A DNA stretch of 64,000 nt from Jiangella aurantiaca (GTDB taxonomy: Bacteria > Actinomycetota > Actinomycetes > Jiangellales > Jiangellaceae). The number at the start of each line of letters is the position of its first letter. Position 1 is the stretch's first letter. The notes under the pieces were generated by a model. The model was not told the DNA's origin. It made no database searches and saw only the letters and a program-made list of their open reading frames with translations. Below are positions 36,772 to 45,016 of this stretch, one piece after another. The stretch lies in contig NZ_SMLB01000021.1 in the NCBI RefSeq assembly GCF_004349105.1, positions 1-64,000 on the forward strand. The letters run 5' to 3'. Both the position numbers and the translations under genes were made by a program.

Positions 36772-37493
36772 TCGGGCGCCTCCCCCGCCCGCAGCGCCGC
36801 GAACGAGCCGGCCGCGATCAGCTCGACATCGGCGTCCGGCAGCCGCAGGTGGTCCAGCTGGAACCGCGGGCCGGCGTCGTCCCACACCGGCGCACCGGTG
36901 CCGAACACCAGCCGGTGCGCGCCGGCCTGCTTGGCCAGCCACTCGACGGCGCCGGCGGCGGCGAGCGTGCCGGTCTCGACGTAGACGCCCGGGTGGGCGC
37001 CCAGCAGCTCGGCCAGCTCGCGCAGGCACCGGTAGCCCGGCGAGAGCACCAGTACCCGCAGCTGCGGCACCGCAGTGGCCAGGGCACGGACGCGGTCCAG
37101 GCCGGCCTCGTGCGCGTCCAGCGCGAGTGGGATCGCGGCCGCGGCCAGCTCGTGCCACCAGCGCAACGCCACCGGCCCGGTGAGCGCGAACCGGTGCCGC
37201 ACCGGGCACGCCCGCACCATCGCCGGCGCGGCGTCGACGACCGCGCCCGGATCGTCCGGCCAGCCGGCGCCGGGCACCGCGGGCAGGATCACCGGGACCG
37301 GGACCAGCCGCTCGTGTCCGGCCCCGGCCGTGTGCTCGTGCGCCGGATCGCCGTACAGCCCGTGGCTCGGCGTGACGGCGGCGCCGTCGATGCCGAAATG
37401 GTCCAGCTCCACGAGCAGCCCTGCAAGGTCGGCGGACGGCACGTGGTCGCCTGGCACCGGCCCGAGCACCCGGTGGGCGTCGAAGATCCGCAC
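36768..37493 (-). CDS. Degenerate amidohydrolase paralog (metal ligands lost), operon 2
   Basis: A 241-residue amidohydrolase_2-like protein whose first motif reads IFDAHRVLG, so the second His of HxH is gone. Later positions read PLALDAHEAG, VLVLSPGYR (no His) and VFGTGAPV (Asp lost). The frame is intact and tightly packed: it starts 8 bp after the permease stop and overlaps the canonical hydrolase by 4 bp. Together with 28751 it shows that the canonical-plus-degenerate pairing is maintained. GTG start. Confidence 0.73.
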   Translation of the reverse strand: MRIFDAHRVLGPVPGDHVPSADLAGLLVELDHFGIDGAAVTPSHGLYGDPAHEHTAGAGHERLVPVPVILPAVPGAGWPDDPGAVVDAAPAMVRACPVRHRFALTGPVALRWWHELAAAAIPLALDAHEAGLDRVRALATAVPQLRVLVLSPGYRCLRELAELLGAHPGVYVETGTLAAAGAVEWLAKQAGAHRLVFGTGAPVWDDAGPRFQLDHLRLPDADVELIAAGSFAALRAGEAPE

Positions 37494-37500
37494 CGGCAGG

Positions 37501-38379
37501 TCAGCCCTTCAGCCCGGTGGTCGCGATGCTGTTCACCAGGTACCGCTGGAGGACGCCGAAGATGACCAGGCACGGGATCACGCTGATCGCCGCCGACGCC
37601 ATGATCCGCGCCCGCGCCACCGTCTCGGCGTTCAGCGTCGACAGCCCGACCGTCAGCGTGCGCATGTCGTCGGTCTGCGCGATCACCAGCGGCCACAGGA
37701 AGTCGTTCCAGTGCCACAGGAACACGAAGATGCCCAGCGTGGCCAGCACCGGCTTCGTCAGGGGCAGGACCAGCCGCCAGAACACCGTCCACTCCCCCGC
37801 ACCGTCGATCTTCGCCGCGTCGAACAGGTCGTCGGGCAGCCCCTTGATGAACTGGCGCATCAGGAACACGGCCTGCGAGTTCGCCAGCGTCGGGACGATC
37901 AGCCCCCAGAAGGTGTTCACACCCTCCATCTTCGACACCAGCACGAACATCGGGATCAGGGTGGCCTGGATCGGCACCATCAGCGTGGCGAGGAACGACC
38001 ACATCAACGCGTTGCTGCCGGGGAACCGCTTGCGCGCGAACGCGTAGCCGGCCATCGCCGCCGTCAGCAGGATGACGACGACGGAGACGATCGAGTACAC
38101 GAACGAGTTCAGCGTCCAGCGCAGGAACGACGACGCCGACAGCACCCCGGACAGGTTCTCGAACGTCACCTCGTCGGGCAGTTGGTCCGGGATCGTCTGG
38201 GCGCCTTCGGGGCTGAGCGCCAGCACGAACACCGCGAGGAACGGCAGCACGGTGAAGACCGACGCCAGGATCAGCAGGACGGTCAGCCAGATGTTCGCGC
38301 CGGACCACCGGCGGCGACGCCGGCCGGTGCCGGCCGGTCGCGTCTCCGCCGGAGCCGGCGGTGCGGTGAGCGTGGTCAC
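37501..38379 (-). CDS. ABC sugar-transporter permease, MalG type
   Basis: A 292-residue inner-membrane permease with six predicted membrane segments. The EAA loop that contacts the ATPase is DAAKIDGAGEWTVFWRLVLP. A basic proline-rich N-terminus precedes the first segment (IWLTVLLILASVFTVLPFL). The GTG at 38379 overlaps the partner permease stop by 4 bp. No ATPase gene is in the operon, so a shared MsiK-type ATPase encoded elsewhere is likely, as in streptomycete sugar importers. Confidence 0.9.
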   Translation of the reverse strand: MTTLTAPPAPAETRPAGTGRRRRRWSGANIWLTVLLILASVFTVLPFLAVFVLALSPEGAQTIPDQLPDEVTFENLSGVLSASSFLRWTLNSFVYSIVSVVVILLTAAMAGYAFARKRFPGSNALMWSFLATLMVPIQATLIPMFVLVSKMEGVNTFWGLIVPTLANSQAVFLMRQFIKGLPDDLFDAAKIDGAGEWTVFWRLVLPLTKPVLATLGIFVFLWHWNDFLWPLVIAQTDDMRTLTVGLSTLNAETVARARIMASAAISVIPCLVIFGVLQRYLVNSIATTGLKG

Positions 38380-39281
38380 GTGTTCTCCCGGTCCAGGACG
38401 TATCGCTGCACCAGGGAGATCACGAAGACGACGACGAACAGCATGACGCCGATGGTGGCGGCGTAGCCGAAGTCGAAGAACCGGAAGCCCTGGTCGTAGA
38501 GCATGTACACCAATCCGTACGACGCGCGGGCCGGGCCGCCGCCGGTCATGACGTAGATCGTGTCGAACACCTGGAACGCCGCGATCGTCTCGATGACGAG
38601 CACGAAGAAGATCACCGGGCGCAGCAGCGGCAGCGTGATGCGGCGGAACTTGGCCCACGCGCCGGCGCCGTCGAGCGTGGCCGCCTCCATGACGTCCTCG
38701 GGGATGTTCTTCAGCCCGGCCAGCAGGATGAGCATCGAGTACCCGAAGCTCTTCCACACCGACACCACGGCCAGCGAGCCCAGCACCATCGCCTGGTTGC
38801 CGGTGAGGAACGGCACCGGCCCGAGGCCGAGGCCGTCCAGCGCGCCGTTGATCAGGCCGTCGGACTGGTAGATCCAGATCCAGATGATGCCGGCCATGAC
38901 GAACGAGGTGACGTACGGCAGGAACAGCAGCCCTCGGAAGAGCCCGCGGCCCCGCACGACGTGGTGCAGCAGGGTCGCCGTGCCGAGCGAGACCACCAGC
39001 GTCAGCGGCACGTAGATCACCGCGTAGAGCAGCGTGACGCGCAGGCTGTCGAAGAACAGGTCGTCGCTGATCAGACGGCTGTAGTTCTCCGCGCCGACGA
39101 ACGAGAACTCCCCGCTCAGCCGGTAGTCGGTGAAGCTCATCCCGATCGCGCCGAGGCTCGGCACGAACCGGAAGATCACGAACAACACGAGCATGGGCAG
39201 GACGAACAGCAGGCCCCAGCCCGGGTCGCGGACGCGCTGCCGCCACGTCGGGCGAGGCACTGCCGTGCGTTCCAACGTCAT
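38376..39281 (-). CDS. ABC sugar-transporter permease, MalF type
   Basis: A 301-residue permease with six membrane segments and the EAA loop EAATLDGAGAWAKFRRITLP. It pairs with the MalG-type permease downstream and the binding protein upstream. It starts at the ATG at 39281; the 57-bp gap to the binding-protein gene holds a short tandem repeat. Confidence 0.9.
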   Translation of the reverse strand: MTLERTAVPRPTWRQRVRDPGWGLLFVLPMLVLFVIFRFVPSLGAIGMSFTDYRLSGEFSFVGAENYSRLISDDLFFDSLRVTLLYAVIYVPLTLVVSLGTATLLHHVVRGRGLFRGLLFLPYVTSFVMAGIIWIWIYQSDGLINGALDGLGLGPVPFLTGNQAMVLGSLAVVSVWKSFGYSMLILLAGLKNIPEDVMEAATLDGAGAWAKFRRITLPLLRPVIFFVLVIETIAAFQVFDTIYVMTGGGPARASYGLVYMLYDQGFRFFDFGYAATIGVMLFVVVFVISLVQRYVLDRENT

Positions 39282-39304
39282 ACGGTTCTCCTCGCCCGCC
39301 GTGG

Positions 39305-39346
39305 GGCGTCAGCAGTGGTGGCGTCAGTCGTGGTGGCGTCAGCCGC
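39305..39346. repeat. 15-bp tandem repeat, about 2.7 units
   Basis: GGCGTCAGNNGTGGT is repeated at 39305-39319 and 39320-39334, and a partial third unit overlaps the stop of the binding-protein gene at 39339. It lies between the binding protein and the permeases, where differential mRNA stability often sets expression, but no strong stem is evident. Confidence 0.6.
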
Positions 39347-40592
39347 CACGGGCGATCAGGTCGCGGGCCTCCGCGGCGGCGTCGGCCAGCGCGTCCTCGG
39401 GCGACTTCGACCCCTGCAGCGCAGCCTGGAGCTGTGCCGACAGTACCGCCATCACCTGACGCGCGGTCGGCGTCACCTCGCCCGGGCGGGCGAACTGGAG
39501 CGCGTCGTTGAGCGCCGTCAGGGCGTCGTCGCCGGTGGGCGCGTCGACGTCGGTGCGGGCCGGGAAGGTGCCGGCCGCGTCGTTCAGGCGGGCGTTGACC
39601 TCGGGTGAGGCGATGTACGACGCCACCTCGTAGGCCGCCTCGTCGTCCTCGCTGATGCTGGTCAGCGCAAGGACGCCGGGGATGCCGAAGCTCACCTGCT
39701 CCTCGCCGGTCAGCGGCTCCGCGACCACGACGTTCTCCGCGCCGACGGCGGTCCGCATGTGCTCGACGTCCGGCATGGTAATGGCGAAGGTCATGGCTGC
39801 CGCGCCCGTGGTCAGCGGCCCGCCGTCCACGGCATTCGTCTTCGTCGCCGCATCGGCCGGGAGCCCGCCCTGCGCCTGCAGGTCCAGCAGGAACTGCAAC
39901 GCCGCCAGGCCCTCGGGCCCATCGAAGGCCACGTCGGAGCCGTCCTCGGTGAAGACCGAGCCGCCGGCCTGCCACAGCAACGGATAGAAGGTCAGGTTGA
40001 GCGTCGTCTCCGGCGAGCCGGAGTAGTCCATGACCGCGACGCCGTTCGCGGCCAGCGCCGGCGCGGCGGCCAGCACGTCCTCCCAGGTAGTCGGCGGCTC
40101 GGTGATGCCGGCGGTCTGGAACGCGGCCATGTTGTACGCCGTCGTGGTGCTCGTGTGGTAGATCGGCACGCCGTAGAGCTCATCCTCGAACGTCACGACG
40201 TCCAGCGCGCTCGGCAGGAACGCGTCGCGGTCCTCCTCGACGGCGCCGTCCACCGGCTTCAGCCCGCCGGTGACCTGGTACTGCAGCGTCTGGTCGGGGG
40301 TGAGTAGCACGAGGTCCGGACCCTGGCCGGACGCGATCGCCGTTGCGATCTTCTCGTCGCGGCCCTCCCACGGTTGTTGCTCGATGGTCAGGTCGATGTC
40401 CTCGTGCTCGGCCTCGAAGTCCGCCTCGACCTGGCCCCAGAACTCGATGCTGGCGTCCTGGTCCGGGATCACCGGGTACATCCACACCGTGACCTCGGCC
40501 GAGCCGCCGCCGGCCGTGTCGTCGTCCGAACCCCCGCATGCGGCGACGGTCAACAGCGCCGCCACCCCGACCGCCATACCTCGAACTCGCAC
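39339..40592 (-). CDS. ABC extracellular sugar-binding lipoprotein
   Basis: A 417-residue solute-binding protein of the family 1 (MalE-like) type. A signal peptide with lipobox TVAAC (Cys19) anchors it to the membrane. The family segments include FEAEHEDIDLTIEQQPWEG, ASGQGPDLVLL and WEDVLAAAPALAANG. The GTG at 40592 follows GAGGAGG by six bases. It is first in the six-gene operon (importer, two amidohydrolase paralogs, DegT) under operator site 6. The ligand is probably an oligosaccharide or modified sugar. Confidence 0.92.
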   Translation of the reverse strand: MRVRGMAVGVAALLTVAACGGSDDDTAGGGSAEVTVWMYPVIPDQDASIEFWGQVEADFEAEHEDIDLTIEQQPWEGRDEKIATAIASGQGPDLVLLTPDQTLQYQVTGGLKPVDGAVEEDRDAFLPSALDVVTFEDELYGVPIYHTSTTTAYNMAAFQTAGITEPPTTWEDVLAAAPALAANGVAVMDYSGSPETTLNLTFYPLLWQAGGSVFTEDGSDVAFDGPEGLAALQFLLDLQAQGGLPADAATKTNAVDGGPLTTGAAAMTFAITMPDVEHMRTAVGAENVVVAEPLTGEEQVSFGIPGVLALTSISEDDEAAYEVASYIASPEVNARLNDAAGTFPARTDVDAPTGDDALTALNDALQFARPGEVTPTARQVMAVLSAQLQAALQGSKSPEDALADAAAEARDLIARGG

Positions 40593-40621
40593 CGGAAACC
40601 TCCTCGCCGAAGGGCCAGCAA

Positions 40622-40641
40622 ATACCGGCCTGGGCCGAAAC
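40622..40641. promoter_or_regulatory. Shared operator, site upstream of the importer operon
   Basis: ATACCGGCCTGGGCCGAAAC, 29 bp before the GTG at 40592. The core CCGGCCTGGGCCG is strong; the outer bases are slightly diverged. No divergent gene uses it, since the heparinase gene converges from the right. Confidence 0.8.
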
Positions 40642-40718
40642 TATAGCGGACCATTGGAGACGGTCAAGACCGGTCGCCACCGCCCCGTGACTGCGCGGGC
40701 CGGCACCAGCCGATCGCC

Positions 40719-43700
40719 CTATTCGCGAAAGGCCAGCTCGCGCACGTGCACGCCGGTGACCTCAGCGTTGACACCCGAGCCGATGATCGACACTCCGCCT
40801 CGGCGGATCAGAGTGTCCGTGGCAGAGATCAGCAGGGTGCCGTCGAGCCAGAACTCGATCGTCGATCCGCGAGCGATCACCTCGACGGCCAGCGGGCCGC
40901 TCTTGGAGAAGTTCACCGGCCGCTCGGCTAGGACCACGGGGTCCGCCGTCGCCCGTGAGCTGCCGGCGAACCGCTCGATCCGGGCGACCCGGCCGGCACC
41001 GGTGTCGACCAGCACGCAGCGGTACCCGAGGGTGTCTTTCGTCGAGCGTACGGTGAGACCGACCTCCCCGGCACCGGACCAGTCGTCGGGTAGGAAGGCG
41101 GCCGAGGCGGCATAGTCCTCCCACATGACCGTGGTGGCCAGGTCCAGCTGACTGCGGGAGCGTCCCGACGACTCCATGCGCAGGTTCTCGGAGGTGTCGG
41201 CGAAATGGCCTCGGGACGCCGTCCACGCCGTCGGGTCCGTGAACTCCGTCACCGAGACGTCGTCGAACACGACGTTCGCCCGGTGCGCCTGCAGCCCGAC
41301 ACCTCCGGTCGGCAGATCGCTGTCGATCGCCGTGGCGACGAGTTCACCGTCGATCCAGAACTGGAGCAGGTCGCCGCTCGCCCTGACCCGCAGCTGATGT
41401 CGCTCGGCGGCATCGAGTGACAGTGGCACCGTGACGGCGGGACCACTCGTGAAGCCCTCGCGCCTGCCGTTGATGACCTTGAAGAGCTCCGCGGACGTCG
41501 TCCCGGAACTCCGGTAGATCCGAGCCATGTAGTAGGTGCGGGAGTCGTGCATCCTGAAGGCGATGCCGTACGCGTGGGTGGAGGATCCCGGCTGGCCCAG
41601 GCCGACCGTCGCCGCGACGTCCACGTCGTCGGCGAGGTACTCGGCGATCGCCATGCCCTCGACCTGCCTGGTGTCGGTCTGCCGGTACAAACCGTCGGCT
41701 GCGCCCCAGGTGCCCGCCAGGCCGCGCCAGTCGCCCGCACTGCCGTCGTCGAAGTCCCACACGGTGCTCGCGTCCACCCTGACGTTGTCGAACGACGCTT
41801 CGGTCCGGTGGGCGTAGAGCCCGACACCACCGGTCGTCAGCCGAGCATCGGTGGCCGCGGCGACGACGGTGCCGTCGACCGCGAGCTCGATCCGGTCGCC
41901 GCGGACGGTGCCGGTGAGGTGGTGCCGCTCGGTGAGGTCGATCGACACCGCGTCTGAGGCGAGGATGGTCACCTCCCCGTCGATCGACGCGGTGATCCTG
42001 GCGCGCACGAGGTCGTCTCGCAGGCGATGCAGCTCGAGCCGGTAATGGTTCTCCGGGTTCTGGTACCGCATCAGCAGGCCGAGCTCGTGAACGCCCTGTC
42101 CGGCCGCTCCGCGGGTCACGTCGGCACTGAGCGAGGCGTCGTCGAGGGACGCCGGCACGGCCGTCTGAGCCCGGACCGCGCGGCGGTCGGTCTGGCGGTA
42201 GACCTGGTCGCCCGTCGCGTCGTGGGTCACGGACCAGTCGCCGCGCCGGCCTTGCCAGTGCTCGGCGCCGCCGTCGGCGAATGTCCACTCGCGGACGCCG
42301 CCGTCGCGCACAGATCCGAACGGCTCGTCCAGGAGCGTGTCGGCGGGTGCCAGCACCGGTGCCGCGACGGTCACGGCGTCGCCGTCGCGGGTGAACTCGA
42401 CGCCAGAGCCGTTGAGCACGACCTCGGTGACGCCGGGTGCGTGGACGGTCAGGTCGGCCTCGAACGGCTCGCCCGTGGACAGGACGAGGCGGCTGCCCGA
42501 GTACTCGAGCGAGAGGTCGTTCACCGGTGCGCTGGACGACACGACCGTCGTGGCGCCGTGGACGAGGGTCCTGCCGGCGGCGAGCGACAGTCGCGTGACG
42601 TCGCCCGCGCTGTCCGTCTCGACGTAGAACAGCCGCCCGTCGTACCGGTAGTCGCCGGCCGTCCGCGCGGCGGGGCCGGCCTCGTGCGACAGGTAGTAGA
42701 CGCCGCTGACGCCGCCGGGAAGGTTCACCCGCATCGCGGTCGCGACGCTGGTCGGCACTGGCAACTCGATCCGGCTGGTGGAGACGTCCGGGGCGGCGCC
42801 CGCGTCGCCGGGGTACAGCACGGTGTCGAAGGTGGCGTCACCCGGCGTCGTCTGCGACATCGAGACGTAGTCGACGCCGCTGTGCAGGCGCCCGAACCCG
42901 TCCGCCACGTAGCCGTCCGGGTGAAGGTTCGTCGTGGTCCTTCCAGGATCGACCGGCGCGACCACTACTCCGGGCACGTCGGCGAACCCAGCTGCGACCG
43001 TCTCCGTCGCGGGGTCGATCGAGACCGGTGCGTCGGCAGGGAAGTGCCACAGCTGCCGATAGTCCTCCGGCTCCGGGCTGCCGGCGAGCACGTCGCTGAC
43101 GATCCAGAAGCCCGGCTTCGGCGAGAACACGCTGCGCGAGTGCGTGATGGGCTCGTAGTCCTCGTGCTCGCCTTCGTAGAAGTCGAAGCCGTCGTTCGAG
43201 TACCACTGCAGCGAGCGTCGCGCGAGCGGGTTGCTCGCACTCGTCGGCGGCTGCGGCACGCCGCCGACCTCGACGGTGTTGTGTGCCTCGGTCGTGCGCC
43301 GCAGCCAGGTGTCCGCGGCAGCTGCCGATCCGTACACGCCCGGGTCGACCACCAAGGGCCGGCCGTAGGCGTAGGCCACCACTCCGAGGTCGTCCGGGTG
43401 CCGGTGGGACGCGGAGTAGTCGCTGTCCTGGTTGCCGACGAACATGTACTGGTCGTCGGTGTCCCAGCCGCTGCGCATGATCGCGTAGCTCTCCGGATAG
43501 AGCCGCGAACCCCACGATGGCTTGTGCCCGGAAGCGCCCCTCGTCGCGACCCACCTGATGTCGTCGCGTCCGAACTGATCGGCGAACGTCGCGAGGCCCT
43601 GGAAATCGAGCCGCGCGTTCGACGTGTCGCCGAACAGCGGGACCGTGAAATCGGGCATCGTCACCGCGGCCAGCGCCTCGGTCTGCAGGATCAAGTAGCT

Positions 43701-44699
43701 GAGCTCCTGGTCGGTGAACGGTGACTCCCCGTTGATCTGGCCCATCCGCTGCATCTCGGCCATGAGGTCGATGGCGTAGTTCTGGTAGTTGAGCGCCGGC
43801 TCGTAGCTCAACCCGTCGCTGCGCATGTTGCGGTCGACGTACCGGTCGGCCGCTGTCATGCCCTTGAAGCGCCAGGTCGGCGCGCCCTTGAACTCCGGGA
43901 GGTACATGCCGGCCAGGTAGATCGACCGCGCGAGGGAGATGTACCAGTTGTTCCCGTATCGAGTCTCGATGTTGAGCTGGATGTCATCCGCGGAGTGGCG
44001 TATGTAGTCGACGTACCTGACGAGGTCGCGCGCCGAGACGGCGGGACTGCTCTTGAACACCGAGAACGCGTCCAGCCAGTACCGCAGCCGGATCCCCTCG
44101 GTGAGCAGGGTGTGCGGCGCGGCACCGATCGGCGCGTCGCTCATGTCCGCGATGAAGTCCTGGGCCACTTGCATCCAGGCGACGGCCAGGTCGTCGCGTC
44201 GCGGGTCGTCGGCCGGGAGCGCGAGGTACGCCCGGATCAGCTCGTCGTAGAACGTGAAGCGATGCATCAGCGACGGCGCGTCGACCGGTGCGTTCTCGTA
44301 GTCGCTCCACGTATCGCCCCAGTCGACGTCGATCCTGCCCGCGGCGTCGTCGTAGTAGTCGCGCACCATGCCGCCCGCGAATTCGAAGCGGCCCGCGGCG
44401 AGGTCGGTCGCCTTCGGGATCGCGCTGGCGTCACCTTGCAGCGGCAGGTGGACCGGGGTCTCCCGCGCGGCATAGAAATCCCGCAGTGCCTCGTCCGCGC
44501 CCGCGAAGTCGCCCTCGTCCACCTCGGCCTTCACGGCCGCGAGCCCCGGTCTGGTCAGGTCGAGCTCGGCGTAGAAGGCGGCGTCTACGAGGCCGTCTGC
44601 GGGCTGAGCCGCGAACAAGGCCGCCGTCAGGGTGGCGGATACGGTGACACCGCCCAGCCGTCGAAATCGTCGCGCTCTGCGTTCGCCTACCAGCCGCAT
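40719..44699 (-). CDS. Secreted heparinase II/III-like polysaccharide lyase with three C-terminal concanavalin/LamG-like domains
   Basis: A 1326-residue exported protein. After a basic signal peptide, residues about 30-400 form the alpha-toroid seen in heparinase II/III (ETRYGNNWYISLARS). Residues about 400-790 form the beta-sandwich, with the typical SHRHPDDLGVVAYAYGRPLVVDPGVYG motif region around residue 450. Three jelly-roll-like repeats follow, each with a LYRQTD/VYRQTD-type strand and an RxELxxDGTVVAxATD or FWIDGELVATAID strand; they likely bind glycan. I prefer the ATG at 44699 (GAGGAG five bases upstream) to a GTG at 44705. Lyases of this fold cut uronic-acid polysaccharides by beta-elimination. 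Single gene under its own operator. Confidence 0.82.
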   Translation of the reverse strand: MRLVGERRARRFRRLGGVTVSATLTAALFAAQPADGLVDAAFYAELDLTRPGLAAVKAEVDEGDFAGADEALRDFYAARETPVHLPLQGDASAIPKATDLAAGRFEFAGGMVRDYYDDAAGRIDVDWGDTWSDYENAPVDAPSLMHRFTFYDELIRAYLALPADDPRRDDLAVAWMQVAQDFIADMSDAPIGAAPHTLLTEGIRLRYWLDAFSVFKSSPAVSARDLVRYVDYIRHSADDIQLNIETRYGNNWYISLARSIYLAGMYLPEFKGAPTWRFKGMTAADRYVDRNMRSDGLSYEPALNYQNYAIDLMAEMQRMGQINGESPFTDQELSYLILQTEALAAVTMPDFTVPLFGDTSNARLDFQGLATFADQFGRDDIRWVATRGASGHKPSWGSRLYPESYAIMRSGWDTDDQYMFVGNQDSDYSASHRHPDDLGVVAYAYGRPLVVDPGVYGSAAAADTWLRRTTEAHNTVEVGGVPQPPTSASNPLARRSLQWYSNDGFDFYEGEHEDYEPITHSRSVFSPKPGFWIVSDVLAGSPEPEDYRQLWHFPADAPVSIDPATETVAAGFADVPGVVVAPVDPGRTTTNLHPDGYVADGFGRLHSGVDYVSMSQTTPGDATFDTVLYPGDAGAAPDVSTSRIELPVPTSVATAMRVNLPGGVSGVYYLSHEAGPAARTAGDYRYDGRLFYVETDSAGDVTRLSLAAGRTLVHGATTVVSSSAPVNDLSLEYSGSRLVLSTGEPFEADLTVHAPGVTEVVLNGSGVEFTRDGDAVTVAAPVLAPADTLLDEPFGSVRDGGVREWTFADGGAEHWQGRRGDWSVTHDATGDQVYRQTDRRAVRAQTAVPASLDDASLSADVTRGAAGQGVHELGLLMRYQNPENHYRLELHRLRDDLVRARITASIDGEVTILASDAVSIDLTERHHLTGTVRGDRIELAVDGTVVAAATDARLTTGGVGLYAHRTEASFDNVRVDASTVWDFDDGSAGDWRGLAGTWGAADGLYRQTDTRQVEGMAIAEYLADDVDVAATVGLGQPGSSTHAYGIAFRMHDSRTYYMARIYRSSGTTSAELFKVINGRREGFTSGPAVTVPLSLDAAERHQLRVRASGDLLQFWIDGELVATAIDSDLPTGGVGLQAHRANVVFDDVSVTEFTDPTAWTASRGHFADTSENLRMESSGRSRSQLDLATTVMWEDYAASAAFLPDDWSGAGEVGLTVRSTKDTLGYRCVLVDTGAGRVARIERFAGSSRATADPVVLAERPVNFSKSGPLAVEVIARGSTIEFWLDGTLLISATDTLIRRGGVSIIGSGVNAEVTGVHVRELAFRE

Positions 44700-44760
44700 C
44701 CGCACTCCTCAGGGCCGTGCCTGCCTGACGTCTGCGCGCCAACCTAGCGAGACGGCGGTA

Positions 44761-44780
44761 ATTACGTCCAGGGCCGCAAT
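44761..44780. promoter_or_regulatory. Shared operator, site upstream of the heparinase gene
   Basis: ATTACGTCCAGGGCCGCAAT, the most diverged of the seven (G7 replaced by T) but with all of C5, G6, C9, G12, C14, C15 and G16 kept. It lies 61 bp before the ATG. The 311-bp divergent gap 44706-45016 holds this site, the next one and nothing else I can assign. Confidence 0.72.
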
Positions 44781-44951
44781 TGGGAGTTCGCACGATCGGT
44801 GCGCTCCCACCCGGGCCGGCCGTTCTCCGCAGGCGCTGGGAGCCGACCGCGCAGTCGGGCGTCGGTCTCTCGATGAGGCCTTGCGAGCAATCGACATCGG
44901 CAGCCCGGCGTGTGCCCGCGCTTCCAACAACATCGTCCGAGCACACCCACA

Positions 44952-44971
44952 ATTACGGTCTTGACCGAATA
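44952..44971. promoter_or_regulatory. Shared operator, site upstream of propeller D unit
   Basis: ATTACGGTCTTGACCGAATA, 45 bp before the ATG at 45017. A TTACGCT -10-like element follows about 12 bp later, so the operator would overlap the -35 region. Confidence 0.8.
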
Positions 44972-45016
44972 TGCCCAGCTCGTTACGCTGCGGCAAGTTC
45001 AGTTCGAGGAGGCCGT

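Noticed and set aside
28751-37493. Degenerate amidohydrolases as decaying pseudogenes
   Set aside because: Both frames are intact, both overlap neighbours by 4 bp in tight operons, and the pairing recurs with different gene order; loss of the metal site looks maintained.
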